This document shows positions 22,540-33,983 of a DNA stretch of 64,000 nucleotides, in pieces (the stretch's first letter is position 1; each line of letters starts with the position of its first letter). The DNA lies in contig OX375872.1 of assembly GCA_947359465.1 (NCBI GenBank), forward strand, positions 79,467,641-79,531,640, in the 5' to 3' direction. Under the pieces are notes generated by a model. The model was not told the origin of the DNA, ran no database searches, and worked only from the letters and a program-made list of their open reading frames with translations. This DNA comes from Metellina segmentata. Lineage: Eukaryota; Arthropoda; Arachnida; Araneae; Tetragnathidae. The position numbers and the translations under genes are program-made.

Positions 22540-23587
22540 AGGCTTTGTAGTACCTTTTTCTTTGGTGTTGAATACTCCGTGTGGAAGCAGATCTTCTGCG
22601 TGTAACTTGTGGCTGTTCTCTATGTAACGACCAGCAGTAATCTGCTATCATGTTTTGTTCCATCTACCTTGGTATCTGCATTCCATCTGCTTAGTGTCTT
22701 GGTGAAATCTTTCACCTCGTACTTCACTGACGGCACCAAGATTTTCAGGCAAATAGTCCAGATGACCCCCACCTCAGGAAATAAACTTTTAAGCTGACAG
22801 AACATCCTAATTTTTTAAAATTTTCAAGCATACTTTGTACAGCTTGTTTGAAGTTGGGATCCTTATAATTTCCCAGAAATTTATTTACAACTTCTTTAAA
22901 GGAGCTCCAAGCTTCATTTTCAACCTTTGTCATACATGCTTCAAATTTTTCATCCTTCATAAGTTTTCGAATATCTGGTCCCACAAACACACCTTCCTTC
23001 ACTTTGGCTGCAGATAACCGAGGAAATGCATGAAGCAAGGGCTTGAAATACCGACCTTCTTTGTCTAGAGCCTTCGCGAATTGTTTTATCAAATCAAGTT
23101 TTATATCAAGTGGAGGCAGAAGAATCTTTTCTCGGTCAACCAAAGCTTCCTGAATAACAATTTTGCTGCCAATTTTCAACTTCTCTCTTACTGGCCATTC
23201 TCTCTTAATCCAATGATGACTTCTTTCCCTAATGTCCCACTCGCACAGGAAGCATGGGTAGTTTATATACCCCCCTTGAAGTTCAAGAAGCATGGCAATT
23301 ACTTTTAAATCCCCACATATGGTCCACATGTGATCCTTGTATTTTTGTTCAAAATTATGGCTAAATTTTCGTAGCATTCTTTGTAGTGCAAGGAATGTCC
23401 AACTGGTATTGAAGCATATTTGTTTCCGTTATGGAGTAGCACAAGTTTGAGGCTTCTTTTGCATGAGTCAATGAAGAGCCTCCATTCCTGTGCGTCATAT
23501 TCAATTTGAAACTGTGCCATCAAGCCAGGAACATTTCTGCAATAAACTAAACCAACATCTTTAGAAAAATAAGGAAGAAAATCATTT
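22540..23587 (-). pseudogene. Frameshifted copy of a multi-copy invertebrate ORF, probably transposon-borne
   Basis: Read on the minus strand from about 23587: FSKDVGLVYCRNVPGLM, then QEWRLFIDSCKRSLK-VLLHNGNKYASIPVGHS (23305-23523), a frameshift near 23370, then a 210-codon frame with HMWTICGDLKVIAMLL, YPCFLCEWDIRERSHHW, KILLPPLDIKLDLIKQF, ALDKEGRYFK, FPRLSAAKVKEG and KKLGCSVSLK. A second frameshift near 22790 precedes HLDYLPENLG, GERFHQDTKQME and YQGRW, and a third precedes ADYCWSLHRE. I recognise this motif set from numerous uncharacterised predicted proteins in arthropods and other invertebrates, where the copy number suggests mobile DNA; its function is unknown to me. At least three frameshifts make this copy non-functional. 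Confidence 0.65.
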
Positions 23588-23589
23588 CA

Positions 23590-23934
23590 ATTGGTTCAAT
23601 TGAAAAAAAAAATGTTTTTAATCGGAAAAGAAAATTCTTACAAAAACACGTATTCTAGACGTTAAATGAGCAGAAAAATCCGCAAATATTTAAAACGTCT
23701 TCATTTGCAAAACTCTTAACTCAGAATGACAGTACAAAATGGAACTGTAGTCTCCGTGGCGTCAGGTAACATATGTGTTTAGAGTTGGTGTCACAAGTAT
23801 GTCTTAAGAGGAAGTGACAGAATGAATGAACTTCCCCTCATTGTCTACACTATTTTATTAATTTCTTTTATTTTTTTATTTTTGTGTATGGAACATTTTT
23901 TTATTTTATTAATTTAAAAAAATAACAGAAAAAG

Positions 23935-23982
<48 letters not shown>

Positions 23983-24980
23983 GAATTTTAGCGGGCGAAC
24001 AAATATAAATTACATGTTAATTGTATATGTATTCATAAAAACACAAAGACTGAAAACCAAAAATTTCACATTGTGAAAATATTGTACGTGATGGAATTTT
24101 TCGGTTATTTTTTCTGAAATCAACGTCCAAAAATACATCAGAAACAATACTTAGTTTTCAGGAAATATTTTTATCGCAGACCTGTGTTATCTGATGGTAG
24201 TAGACGGGCAATTTCACCACTTGTGTTGCCACTCTATAGAAACGCATATGCACTTACCTACTCTGGCATACGATGTTACATCAAGAACGAGGTGATAAGG
24301 TACCAAATCGGCCAACGAAGTCCATTGTTCAATCACGTGACTGCTAGTCGACACGTCAAAGGTCTTCTTAATATAACTGCTCAGTCTACTTTAATTTCAT
24401 GTCTTTGGATAATCGAGGTACTACTGTACTTGTATACGCAACAGTTAAACGTCAGCCTTAATTGTCAGAGAACTTAGATACTGCTTTCCTGACTTTCACG
24501 GCCTTTGACACAACACGTGAAGACATGAAATCGGAGCCCATATATCAGCACTAGTACCAGGTTAGGATAGTACCCCACATGAGCTAAAAATAAGAATCCG
24601 TAATTGTACTTAATGCATAGATCAAATGTTTTTTATTTTTTGTTTCCTCTGGACAGTTTCATTCTCTAACAAGTTGAACATATCTGTCGCTTCCTAATCT
24701 AGAAATAAACTGTACATTTGTGAACAAAAATTTTTTCATAAGTATCGATCCCTGGTACCATGACCCCATATAAGAGGGATTTTCAGTGGAAACAAGCAAA
24801 ACAGTGAATACTTTACTTCCGCTACCCAAATACTCTCTCGGGATACATATCAAGATTACCATACAGTGTAGTTTGTTGATGTTTTGAAAACATTTGGCAT
24901 TAAATCTAATTGGTGTTGGCCAATCAACTATTATTTTTTTCAATACGGAATTCATTCCTCGGAATTTTTATTGATGACGC
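23590..24980. other. Spacer with a (TA)n run; no gene recognised
   Basis: A (TA)n run lies at about 23937-23979. Frames at 24184-24477 (plus, 97 codons) and 24659-24955 (minus, 98 codons) are open but show no motif. Confidence 0.4.
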
Positions 24981-25109
24981 GCTGAAATCGTATTCGAAAA
25001 ACAAATCAAGTGACGTCACGTTCAGAATACGCAGAAGAAATCCGCATCGCCGCAGAAACACTACCGCCACCTACATTTAGCTTGATAGAAAATGGCGTAC
25101 ACGAGATAC

Positions 25110-25262
25110 CGTACGCGTTAAATAAGCTCTCTTAGGCTTTAAGTAATCGACAGTACACGTAATTACTGTACTAAATAAGCAACTGTACGTGTTGAATTAG
25201 CGACCGTGAGCATTTGATAAGCAACTGTAGGCGTAAGATAAACTATTTGTAGCGAATAGGTT
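25110..25262. repeat. Short degenerate tandem repeat, about 34 bp units
   Basis: ACTGTACGTGTTAAATAAGC-ACTGTA-like phrases recur four to five times with strong divergence. Confidence 0.5.
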
Positions 25263-26490
25263 TAAATCATAACCTTAGGCTACATACGGCCCTCCGTACA
25301 GATTTAACCAGATACGGCGATGTGGACAAACTTAACGGGACCAGACCAAATCCAATTCATATGGAGTTTTAACCAGAGCACACTACAGATACGTCCCTCT
25401 AAATGTATTTATCTGATCCGTAGACCATATGCGGCGTTATTTCACAGATAGCAAGGTTTGAATTTGCGTAAGCCGATTTTTAGGCTCATTACTTTCTATT
25501 TGGCATTTGCTATCATTGCAATATTTTAAACTTCAATGCCCTCTGAAAAAGCAAGCTATATCATATAATTTTCTGGTCAGTATAAAAAAAATGATCACAC
25601 AAAATTCAACTTTTTAAACTTAATATTTCACTTTACTACGAACCATTCAGGAAGTTACGAATTAGTAGACTGAGACGTGCGAAAATCATTCAGCAGAGCA
25701 CTGAAACTAGAACTTCTTAAAAAATTATCCTGTTATAGTGTAGCATACACCAGAATTCACGATTGAGTGCGATCGAAAGTTCATAGTATCCATTAATGGA
25801 TCGATTAAGTTAACAAATTATTCTTTCACATAAACTGATCGCATTAAAGCTCCTATAAAAGTGGTATTTTTGTTCCTAAAACACGTCACGTAAACTTTAT
25901 TAGCTTTTCCCGTATCTTTTTTATTTATGCTCAGCTGAGTAATTATCTTAAAGTTTCTCCCAACATTTTATGTTATTTATTAGCAGCCAATATCATAGAT
26001 GGCATTAATATAGGCTTTTGGTTAAACTGGAACATTTTCATGGACACAATTTATGAAATATTACATTTAAATAAAGTTTATCTTTAGTTCTTATCAAGTA
26101 CCGTCCATTGGCCAAACAAACGAAAAAAGATGGTATGTGTTGTATCTAGACAAAGGAAAGTGATTATCACTTATTTATTGAACGGGCCAATAGGTGGTAG
26201 TACTGCCTTGACTTTCTCATAGTCTTGTCTTGTAGTTCCTCAATTTACCACCGCTACAGTACTGTTCCACTTCGGTATCACTAAAACGTATATTGTTGTT
26301 GTCTTCCAACTTTTCTTTGTAAATGTGATAGAGTTCGTGATTAAGAGCAGGTAAGGGAATTGTCTCAGTTTATTGTTAATTATTTTATCTATTTTCAGTG
26401 TCATTATCTTGATTTATTTCGTGGTTTGCAAACTAATGAATATTTATTACAATTGGCCAACTTTGTCCCAGGTCTTGGGGTAACTTTGAC
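25263..26490. other. AT-rich spacer; nothing recognised
   Basis: No supported gene or repeat. Confidence 0.4.
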
Positions 26491-26495
26491 TCAAC

Positions 26496-26872
26496 ATGGA
26501 GGTTGACACTGAGATAGTGTTAGAATCCGTTGGTATAAGTGAAACATTCTTTGAATTTGATGAAACACTGGAAGAATCTGGAGAAGTCAATAACAGTCCA
26601 AACAAGCAAGTAAATCCCAAAGATTAAGCTGTATATGATTTTGTTATTGTGAAATACGATGGTGTTAAATATCCTGGAAAGATTTTAAGCTTGTCAGATA
26701 ACGGACTGACTATGGAATGTATGGAAAGAAAACTCAAATAAAGCGTTGGCCAGAAAACAAGACTATATAAGTTATGAGTGGTAAGAAGTGAGCGGGAAAA
26801 TCAATCTTCCGAAAATTGCATCAAAGTGGAATCAGTTTAATGTTCCAGAAATGGATTATGTTTCTTTCTAGT
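26496..26872 (+). pseudogene. C-terminal tail of a pogo-like or related transposase
   Basis: From ATG 26496 it reads MEVDTEIVLESVGISETFFE, acidic sequence, a stop, then DFVIVKYDGVKYPGKILSL, RWPENK, a frameshift, then SGKINLPKIASKWNQFNVPE and a stop. The pattern of a small beta domain with KYDG-x-x-YPGKI followed by a WPE motif is one I associate with tails of DDE transposase ORFs in invertebrates. It has at least two stops and one frameshift. Family assignment is from memory and not certain. Confidence 0.5.
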
Positions 26873-26879
26873 ATGAACT

Positions 26880-27420
26880 ATAAATGCATCAAAACAAATA
26901 AGACTGTTAAGACATTTTACTGTTTACTTGCGGTTTTACCCAGTATTCTTTAAAAATTACACTTGTAATTTAAAAATAAAGTCAGTTTTGCATAGAAATA
27001 AACTTTATTTATTGATTTTTACCAAATTAAGCTTGATATTAACTCCGATGAGGTAAGATATTATTGATAGGTAAGTTGGCAGTACTTGTACATGATCTAA
27101 CATTAGCCAAAGCTATGGCAACCAATTAAATGTTTGGTTTTCAAGAGCTGGCCCAAAGTTGCACCAATTCAAGAGGTAACATTAGCCCAAAAATTAAAAA
27201 TAGATAAAAAGTTGTTTAAAGTTTGTATGTATACTTTAACAATGACTTATATTATAGTTAAATATGTTTAAAATAATATAAACCACTTACCATATCAATT
27301 TTTAATTTTTTTATAACTATTATTTGTTGAATACCATACAGTATAAGAGATTGTAACTTCAAAAATTAAACATTCTCGGCTTAATACTGGCACAGCAAAG
27401 AGAAAGACTCCTTGCAACGT
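26880..27420. other. AT-rich spacer; nothing recognised
   Basis: May contain the 3' part of the transposon whose coding tail precedes it; no inverted terminus could be matched. Confidence 0.35.
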
Positions 27421-27550
27421 TCTGTCGTCCTCTGACTGTTTTTCAAAATTACGAAGCGCTGTCCTTCGATCTTTCCCTTAGGTAATGATCCCGGATCGTC
27501 ACCAATAGCCCGTTGTGTTGCTTCAGTGCGACGTTAATTAACCTCCTACC
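27421..27550 (+). repeat. tRNA-derived SINE, 5' truncated
   Basis: Body from TCCTCTGACTG to GACGTTAATTAACCTCCTACC. Confidence 0.85.
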
Positions 27551-27775
27551 TTGTTAAATACACGGTTGGGACAGGATCTACCGAGAACCACATGTCGCTT
27601 GTTTTCGTATTCACTTTCGTATTCACGGGATCATGGCTACCTTTTAAACCATCTGTTCCGAATTGACATGTCAAACTCGCCAACTTGCATCCGTGTGGTT
27701 TTTCTTACTCCTTTTTTCCTTTCTTCTGGGTCAGTAAAACTTTCATCGTGTGTGTATATTGCTTGATAGTGTATA

Positions 27776-27850
27776 TGTTGTGTATCTGGCGCAGCAAGGT
27801 CAACTATGTCCTTTGCACCATAAAACACGAAAATCAACCTACCAACCGTG
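27776..27850 (+). repeat. Second dispersed repeat family (GGCGCAGC...GCACCATAAAA tail)
   Basis: TTGTGTATCTGGCGCAGCAAGGTCAACTATGTCCTTTGCACCATAAAACAC followed by ACCTACCAACC. Related ends occur at 36027-36101, 36203-36275, 51033-51090 and 59494-59555, and as tandem units on the minus strand at 35226-35552. It resembles the 3' end of a second SINE or MITE. Confidence 0.55.
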
Positions 27851-28121
27851 CGGTCTTTCAGACATGACAGGAACCCACCTCAGTAGCTGCCCTGATCCTA
27901 CTGACGCCGCAGTGAATTATACTTCTGATAGTTACACATTTCGTTTATTTCTAGACTATATTGGGCCGCCAGACAGAGACTTATGGCGAAAAGGCTGAGG
28001 CCTGGTGTAGGATAAACAAAATTGATTAATAAAGTATTAGTGAAAAAAAATACTTTATACTCTGCTATTTGTACCATAGTAGCATTTCGATCTTGATTTG
28101 TGTAGGTTTCAATTTTTAAGT

Positions 28122-28692
28122 CAGGGCTCGAAATACCCGGGTGCACAGGTGCACTGTGCACATGAAAATAAAATTATGCACCTAATGTTTTCCCTCTAGG
28201 TGCACGCAATGCACCTAACGTTTAAAAAAAAGGGAAGGGGGGGGGGCGTGTTTTATGTTATTTTGATGTTTGAACAAAATATTAGTATCGACCTCTCTCG
28301 CTCTAAAGGAAAGTAGTTAAAATTCCTACTTACACACTATGCGAAAACAAAATCGCTGGGCCGTAACGAGTTTATAGAGGATGAAGGTTTATTTGTGTCA
28401 CTGCCACCAGAACTTTCCTATGATCGAAACATTTTCCAGATGGCTCTGTTGAAGTGACTGTCGCGACAGCCGTATGCCGGAGAAGGGAGAATTTCGATTT
28501 TTAAATACTTTCATTTACTATCAACTACAAACCTATATAAACATACCCAACTAATAAAGTAGTTTACATTACATTGATACTCTTGTATTTCGTTTTTTTT
28601 TTAATGTGTACCTGAAATATAATCTGTGCACCTAATTTAAAAACTTAGGTGCACAAGGTACACCTGTATTAAAAAATCTATTTCGAGGTCTG
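28122..28692. mobile_element. hAT-type MITE with perfect 8 bp target duplication
   Basis: Starts CAGGGCTCGAAATACCCGGGTGCAC and ends (inverted) CAGACCTCGAAATAGATTTTT. The direct repeat TTTTAAGT flanks it exactly (28114-28121 and 28693-28700). The interior near each end contains repeated GTGCACCTA motifs. There is no transposase. The 8 bp duplication and CAGGGCTCGAAAT-type ends point to hAT. Confidence 0.85.
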
Positions 28693-28731
28693 TTTTAAGT
28701 GACGTATGTATGTAGGTTTTTTAATCAACAT

Positions 28732-28904
28732 TGCACCTGAGCTGACAACCCACTCTCCAAACTTCCACACCACGCCACCTTGAGAACATTTGAGGCCACG
28801 ACAGAGCGCGCATGCCCCTTTTGTAAACGACGGTCTTTGGTTGGTTTCGAACTCGCAACCACCCCGTTGCTTATCCATTACTCATCCAACCGGGCTACTA
28901 TGGC
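28732..28904 (-). repeat. tRNA-derived SINE, tail missing
   Basis: Begins in the body (CACCTGAGCTGACAACCC) and ends in a tRNA-like head with GTTTCGAACTCGCAACC and ACCGGGCTACTATGGCC on the plus strand. Confidence 0.85.
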
Positions 28905-28989
28905 CCATTTAAAGAGAAGAAAATTAAATTTCACTTAACTGATCGGCCCCACACGAAGCAATCTTAAAGATTGCGAACTTGTGATCAAA

Positions 28990-29222
28990 AGTCGAGTTAG
29001 TTTTCAACAAGATAATGCCCGGCCGCACACGGCACGTGTTGCTATGAATTGTCTTCAAGCTTTCACTTCCTTGGCCAGCTAGATCTCCTGATCTCTCTCG
29101 CTTAGAGTATAATTGGGACGTTATGGGAAGGCAATTACAACCATCCGGGAACTTTTTCAGTCTATGCCACGCCGGGGGACAACTTGCATCCAGGCCAGAG
29201 GTGTACCAACGCCTTATTGATT
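28990..29222 (+). pseudogene. Tc1-like transposase C-terminal remnant
   Basis: Contains FQQDNARPHTARVAMNCLQAF, then PWPARSPDLS-LEYNWDVMGR after a frame change, and SMPRRGTTCIQARG. These are the hallmark third catalytic region and C-terminus of Tc1 transposases (DD34E). The 5' two thirds are missing and there are at least two frameshifts. Confidence 0.8.
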
Positions 29223-29389
29223 TTCTCCTTTTGTAAAGGTCAAACTTTGAAATAAATCTTTCAATTGTTCTGAAATTTTAATCGTTTGTTTTTATATGCT
29301 CTTCACATCACCTAATTTTTATCTCAATCGTACAACTCCTTCTTAGTGCATCGAATTTTTGTTATAGTGTAAATAAGTTTTTTAACGGT

Positions 29390-30611
29390 GAATGATAAAA
29401 ATGAAGAGGACGAAGTGTCAGTTGAAGACATAAGAAAGATCATAGTAAAAATTCCTGGATGTTCCGAGTGCTGTGTAGAGGACATAGGCGAGTGGTGTGT
29501 GATACTTTGGATCCTAGGTTCCAAATTCTCAGTGACGATGAGCACATTCAAAACGTGAGAGAAGAATTCATTGATGACCCGGAAGATTACAACGACATTG
29601 CTACTCTACCAGACGCGGAACTCTTCAGCTAGTAAAGCATTTGAGTGCCTTGACACAGCGCTAAAATTGATGGAGCCGCAGCCTGAGAGTGCGACACCAT
29701 CTACAGCTACTCACCGTCAAGCGCATGCGAGACTTGGCTACATGGAAACGAGTAAAGACAACGAAACAACTGACTTTGAGCACGAAATTCTCAGTGACGA
29801 TGAGCACATTCAAAACGTGAGAGAAGAATTCATTGATGACCCGGAAGATTACAACGACATTGCTACTCTACCAGACGCGGAACTCTTCAGCTAGTAAAGC
29901 ATTTGAGTGCCTTGACACAGCGCTAAAATTGATGGAGCCGCAGCCTGAGAGTGCGACACCATCTACAGCTACTCACCGTCAAGCGCATGCGAGACTTGGC
30001 TACATGGAAACGAGTAAAGACAACGAAACAACTGACTTTGAGCACGAAATTCTCAGTGACGATGAGCACATTCAAAACGTGAGAGAAGAATTCATTGATG
30101 ACCCGGAAGATTACAACGACATTGCTACTCTACCAGACGCGGAACTCTTCAGCTAGTAAAGCATTTGAGTGCCTTGACACAGCGCTAAAATTGATGGAGC
30201 CGCAGCCTGAGAGTGCGACACCATCTACAGCTACTCACCGTCAAGCGCATGCGAGACTTGGCTACATGGAAATGAGTAAAGACAACGAAACAACTGACTT
30301 TGAGCACGAAATTCTCAGTGACGATGAGCACATTCAAAACGTGAGAGAAGAATTCATTGATGACCCGGAAGATTACAACGACATTGCTACTCTACCAGAC
30401 GCGGAACTCTTCAGCTAGTAAAGCATTTGAGTGCCTTGACACAACGCTAAAATTGATGGAGCCGCAGCCTGAGAGTGCGACACCATCTACAGCTACTTAC
30501 CGTCAAGCGCATGCGAGACTTGGCTACACGGAAACGAGTAAAGACAACGAAACAACTGACTTTGACCGATATGTTCAAGCAATGATACATTTTAATAAGT
30601 ACAAAATGTAA
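29390..30611 (+). pseudogene. Tigger/pogo-like transposase C-terminus with fourfold tandem duplication
   Basis: 29390-29530 reads in shifting frames as KIPGCSECCVEDIGEW and CDTLDPRFQILSDDE, typical of the region after the DDE domain of Tigger/pogo proteins. The following 262 bp segment (SDDEHIQNVREEF, LPDAELFS, a frameshift, then SKAFECLDTALKLMEPQPES) is repeated head to tail with near identity, with frames starting at 29571, 29833, 30095 and 30357. Because 262 is not a multiple of three and each unit has a stop after ELFS, the reading frame alternates and no long protein results. The last unit departs after TTDF and ends in DRYVQAMIHFNKYKM, probably the original C-terminus. Confidence 0.7.
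29535..30565. repeat. 262 bp tandem repeat, four copies, near identical
   Basis: The unit beginning GACGATGAGCACATTCAAAAC recurs at 262-base intervals with only a few substitutions (for example A/T changes near 30271 and 30444). The high identity indicates recent amplification of a fragment of an old transposase. Confidence 0.95.
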
Positions 30612-30648
30612 ACAAAATTGTTTGCATAGTCATTAAAATACATTGTAT

Positions 30649-31068
30649 GCAGGGTGTCCATAAAAGAATGTCCCAGTTTCAATGATATATTATAACAGTT
30701 TAATTTAGACTATTTACAACAAATCATTTATCAAATTAAAGGTAAACTAACCTAATTTTTCTTACAAATGTTCAATATGTGCACCTTTAATTATATGTGG
30801 CACACATACAACCTAAAGTACTATTCTTACCGTAACAGGGGTGACTTATCTGGATATGTTGAAAAAATGGCTCTTTACCCAATTAGTAGAGGGTGAACCT
30901 GTAAACTTTATTTGGCAACAGGATGGAGCCCTTCCCCATTGGAATCTCTTTGTACGAGAGTGTTGAACATCGAAGTCCCTGATCGTTGAATTGGTCGTAA
31001 TGGTCGAAACGACAGAGCTCTTTTTCACTGGCCTCCACGTTCACCAGACATAACGTCTTGCGTCGGAG
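30649..31068 (+). pseudogene. mariner-family element 1: left end and C-terminal transposase fragment
   Basis: Begins with a terminus-like CAGGGTGTCCATAAAAGAATG. After about 180 bases it reads TVTGVTYLDMLKKWLF, NFIWQQDGALPHWNL, RWIGRNGRND and WPPRSPDITSCD with frame changes, the classic C-terminal catalytic part of a mariner-type transposase. The middle of the element is deleted and it is cut off at about 31068 by a second mariner element. Confidence 0.75.
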
Positions 31069-31449
31069 ATATTCGCGATTGAAATTTAAACTATTTCATA
31101 TCTTGAAAAAGAGGTCGCCATGAAATTCAAAAGCGTGTTCTCCGATGTTATCAATTTTTCTGAGTTTAGCAACGACGAATTCAAATTCAAACAACAAAGA
31201 AAGTGAAAAAATATAAAAAAAAAAAATATTTGTAAACGCACTCCGGAAAATAAAAATAAAAATCTGACGATCCGAAATCACAATTTTTGCACAATTCTCG
31301 GCTATACAGTCACGAACGAAGATTTACAATAATCTTATCCTGATGAACTATGAGCAGATGCGAAAATGTCAGAAACAATTCAGTGTGGCACATTGGAAAA
31401 GTAAAAGACACAGATGAGCAAAAGCAAGAAATTTATTGCTAAACAAAAA

Positions 31450-32552
31450 CATGCCGAGTGTGTCTTAAAAGGTTGCCATCGGCCACAATACACATTTGTA
31501 TTCAATCAAGCACGCCGGCATGCACATTCTTTATCATCTACGGTGTGACAGTAGCGCAGCTATCGATGATACGCTGCCGCAAATACAGCAAACTTGTCGA
31601 CGGAACTTCATACACCCGATATTTGATATAAGGCTAGAGGAAGAAATCGAGTTGGGTAAGTTCTGGTCATCGTGGAGGCCATTCAACACAACCACCTTAG
31701 CCGATTATCTGTTAGCCAAATAGGTTTTTAAGAAACTAGCACAGAGTGCGGTTTTTGTGCATGTTGAGACCACAGGGAAGACTAAAACGCCAGCGGAATA
31801 TCATAGATAAGATCAGATAACATCCTACAACAGCTGGATGTATTTCGGTCCATTTAATGAATCGTCATAAAACACTGTTCGTATTAGACGATCCTTCCAA
31901 ATACCACACCACACATTCGATGAACACTGTACCTGCTGTCTGACGGAAACTCTCCGATGATGATTCCCATGAGGAATTTTCTAGTGCCCAGAAATGGGTG
32001 TTGTGTCGGTTCGTATCGGTTCAGCATCCCGTTTTTGTGAAACGTAGCCTCGTCCGACCCTATTATGATGGAGAAAAATTCTGTCCGTAACTTCAATTCG
32101 TTCAATGCCCACTTGAACCAGTCAAAGCGTCGCTGTTTGTCTCCCGGTAGCAATTCTTGCAGCGAAATTGCATGGTAGGGATGTGCGCCATTGTCGTGCT
32201 TTATTTGCCATACTTGGCTTTGTACTAAGCCACTCTAATTGCTGATTTGTCTAGTACTGCTGTAGGGATGTGCTAAAGCGTATGTTAGTATGTCTTCTGC
32301 TGATATTCTACTAGGCGTAGGCATACGTGATCTGCCCGAATGAGGTCGATTTCTAGTGCTGCCTGTGTCTCCGAAACATCGAACAACGTTTCCAATGGTT
32401 GCCGAAGAGGGATGTGGACCATTTGGAAACCGAACGCCTTAAGTTCCTGCAACCCGGACAGCATTACGTTGGCATTCGCCATAGAGAAGCATCATCTACC
32501 AATACTGACTATTAGTGAAAGTCGCCATTTCCTCACAGCGTACCATATGAAG
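31450..32552 (-). pseudogene. mariner-family transposase, decayed full-length copy
   Basis: On the minus strand from about 32552: MMLLYGECQRNAV, VRFPNGPHPSS, TGSTRNRPHSGR (N-terminal helix-turn-helix), then SSTRQISN, a stop, SGLVQSQVWQIKHDNGAHPYH, LQELLPGDKQRRFDWFKWAL, SDEATFHKNG, DIPLAF, WPPR-SPDLT-QLDF-type sequence by frame change, YIKYRVYEVP and MIKNVHAGVLD. The order matches complete mariner-type DDE transposases of about 340 residues. There are at least six stops or frameshifts. Confidence 0.8.
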
Positions 32553-32874
32553 TGAAAACACTGGCTCGGGCGGTTTTTATCTGATACGTACATGGTGACG
32601 ACATAATGTGGATTTGCATCATGCGAAACGGCAGTGAATTTCCATTGTTTTGCTCCGGATCGTGGGCATGGTTGAAACTTTCGTTCCTGTTTCAATATAA
32701 AAATTTTATTTTCAATTTTATAAGAGAGAACGCTTAATTCACACTTTTATCTTATTTGTCAACAAATAAATTAAAAGTTTTATTGTTGCTGTGGATCTAC
32801 CAATCATCTACTGAATAACGCGCATTTGTTTCTGACATTTTCCCGTCTGCGCAAAGTTTATCAGGGACAGGGGG

Positions 32875-33174
32875 AAATTAATTATCGTCGCACTGGAGCT
32901 ACACAAAGGGCTATTGGCGACGGCCCGGGATCCAATCTTGAAAGAAAGATACGAGAACAAAACCACGGTCAGATGACGCAGTAACACCTGATCTGGCACA
33001 CCACTCTTCGCAATTCCAAATCACACCAACGCGAGGACTTTGAAACCACGACGGATTTTGCATGCACCAGCCCCTTTTTAACACGTTGGTATTTGGACGG
33101 CACAGACGAGGATCGAAGTCATAACCCTCTGGTTGGAAGTCCGTCACTCTACCAACTGGGCTACCGCGGCCCCC
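32875..33174 (-). repeat. tRNA-derived SINE, full length, inserted in a mariner inverted repeat
   Basis: Tail TTAATTATCGTCGCACTGG, a body with a small deletion, and a tRNA-like head ending CTACCAACTGGGCTACCGCGGCC. Comparison with the left arm of the mariner element shows the arm is contiguous except for this insert. Confidence 0.9.
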
Positions 33175-33983
33175 ATAGTGTGTAAGGATAAAATTATTAA
33201 ATAGTTAATCTTCGTTCATGGCTGACAGCCGAGAGGTTTTAATCGTGTATTTTAGTTGTTGCGCGAAGATTGTGATTTCAGATCACAGTTTTTTTTTTTT
33301 TAAATATTTTCCGGAATGCGTTTTTTGGATGTTGTTTTAGTTATCTTTTTTAATTTTCTTTGTTGTTTGAATTTAAATTCGTCATTGCTTAACTCAGAAA
33401 ACCTGTATAATACCGGAGACCACGTTTTTGAATTTCAAGACGACCGCTTTTTTCAAGGCATAGAATAGTTTAAATTTCAATCGCGAACATCTCGGACAAT
33501 TTTACAGATAACTCCATGTAACTTTTCCTGTGCTTTTATTATGTTATTGCACACATTTTTCTAGTTGAACATTTTGGCCGATCTCGTTTAGTTTTCGAGT
33601 TATTTTTTAATTTCCCTATTTCGTTGCTAGAAGAGCTGTAAGCTGTCTCAATAAATTCAGATTGGCCACTTTACTATAGGTACACGTTACCTCATGACAA
33701 TACGAGACGCTGTTTCAAATTTAAAGGGTTTAAAGGGATTTACAGGTCACCCTGTATATATCATCATGTACGCCCACAAACAGGTTGTCTTGGTAAAGCG
33801 TTTCTCTGGCAAAAGGTTGCCCAGTGCCGGAAAAATATTTTGTTATAGTATATGGAAGAGCAAGAGAATAAGTTCAACATATTGCTTTTGATTTTTAACT
33901 ATTAAAGTTTTTTTAGTTAAAAACAACCTTTTAAAATCATTTCTGTGTGTCAAAGTACTTTAAATAGCAGAAAAATATATTCC

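Larger units (their letters stand above)
31070..33755 (-). mobile_element. mariner-family element 2 with long inverted repeats
   Basis: About 380 bp on the left (31070-31445) is the reverse complement of right-side DNA (32790-32866 joined to 33186-33500), so the transposase is flanked by long inverted repeats. The right arm extends to about 33755 and ends GGTCACCCTGTA, the inverse of a CAGGGTGACC terminus. The left outer end is missing at the junction with element 1. A SINE (32875-33174) splits the right arm. Confidence 0.7.

Noticed and set aside
29571..30418. Three identical 107-codon proteins in tandem
   Set aside because: They are read-throughs across the junctions of a 262 bp repeat of a transposase fragment; the start codon lies in the wrong frame of the parent protein.
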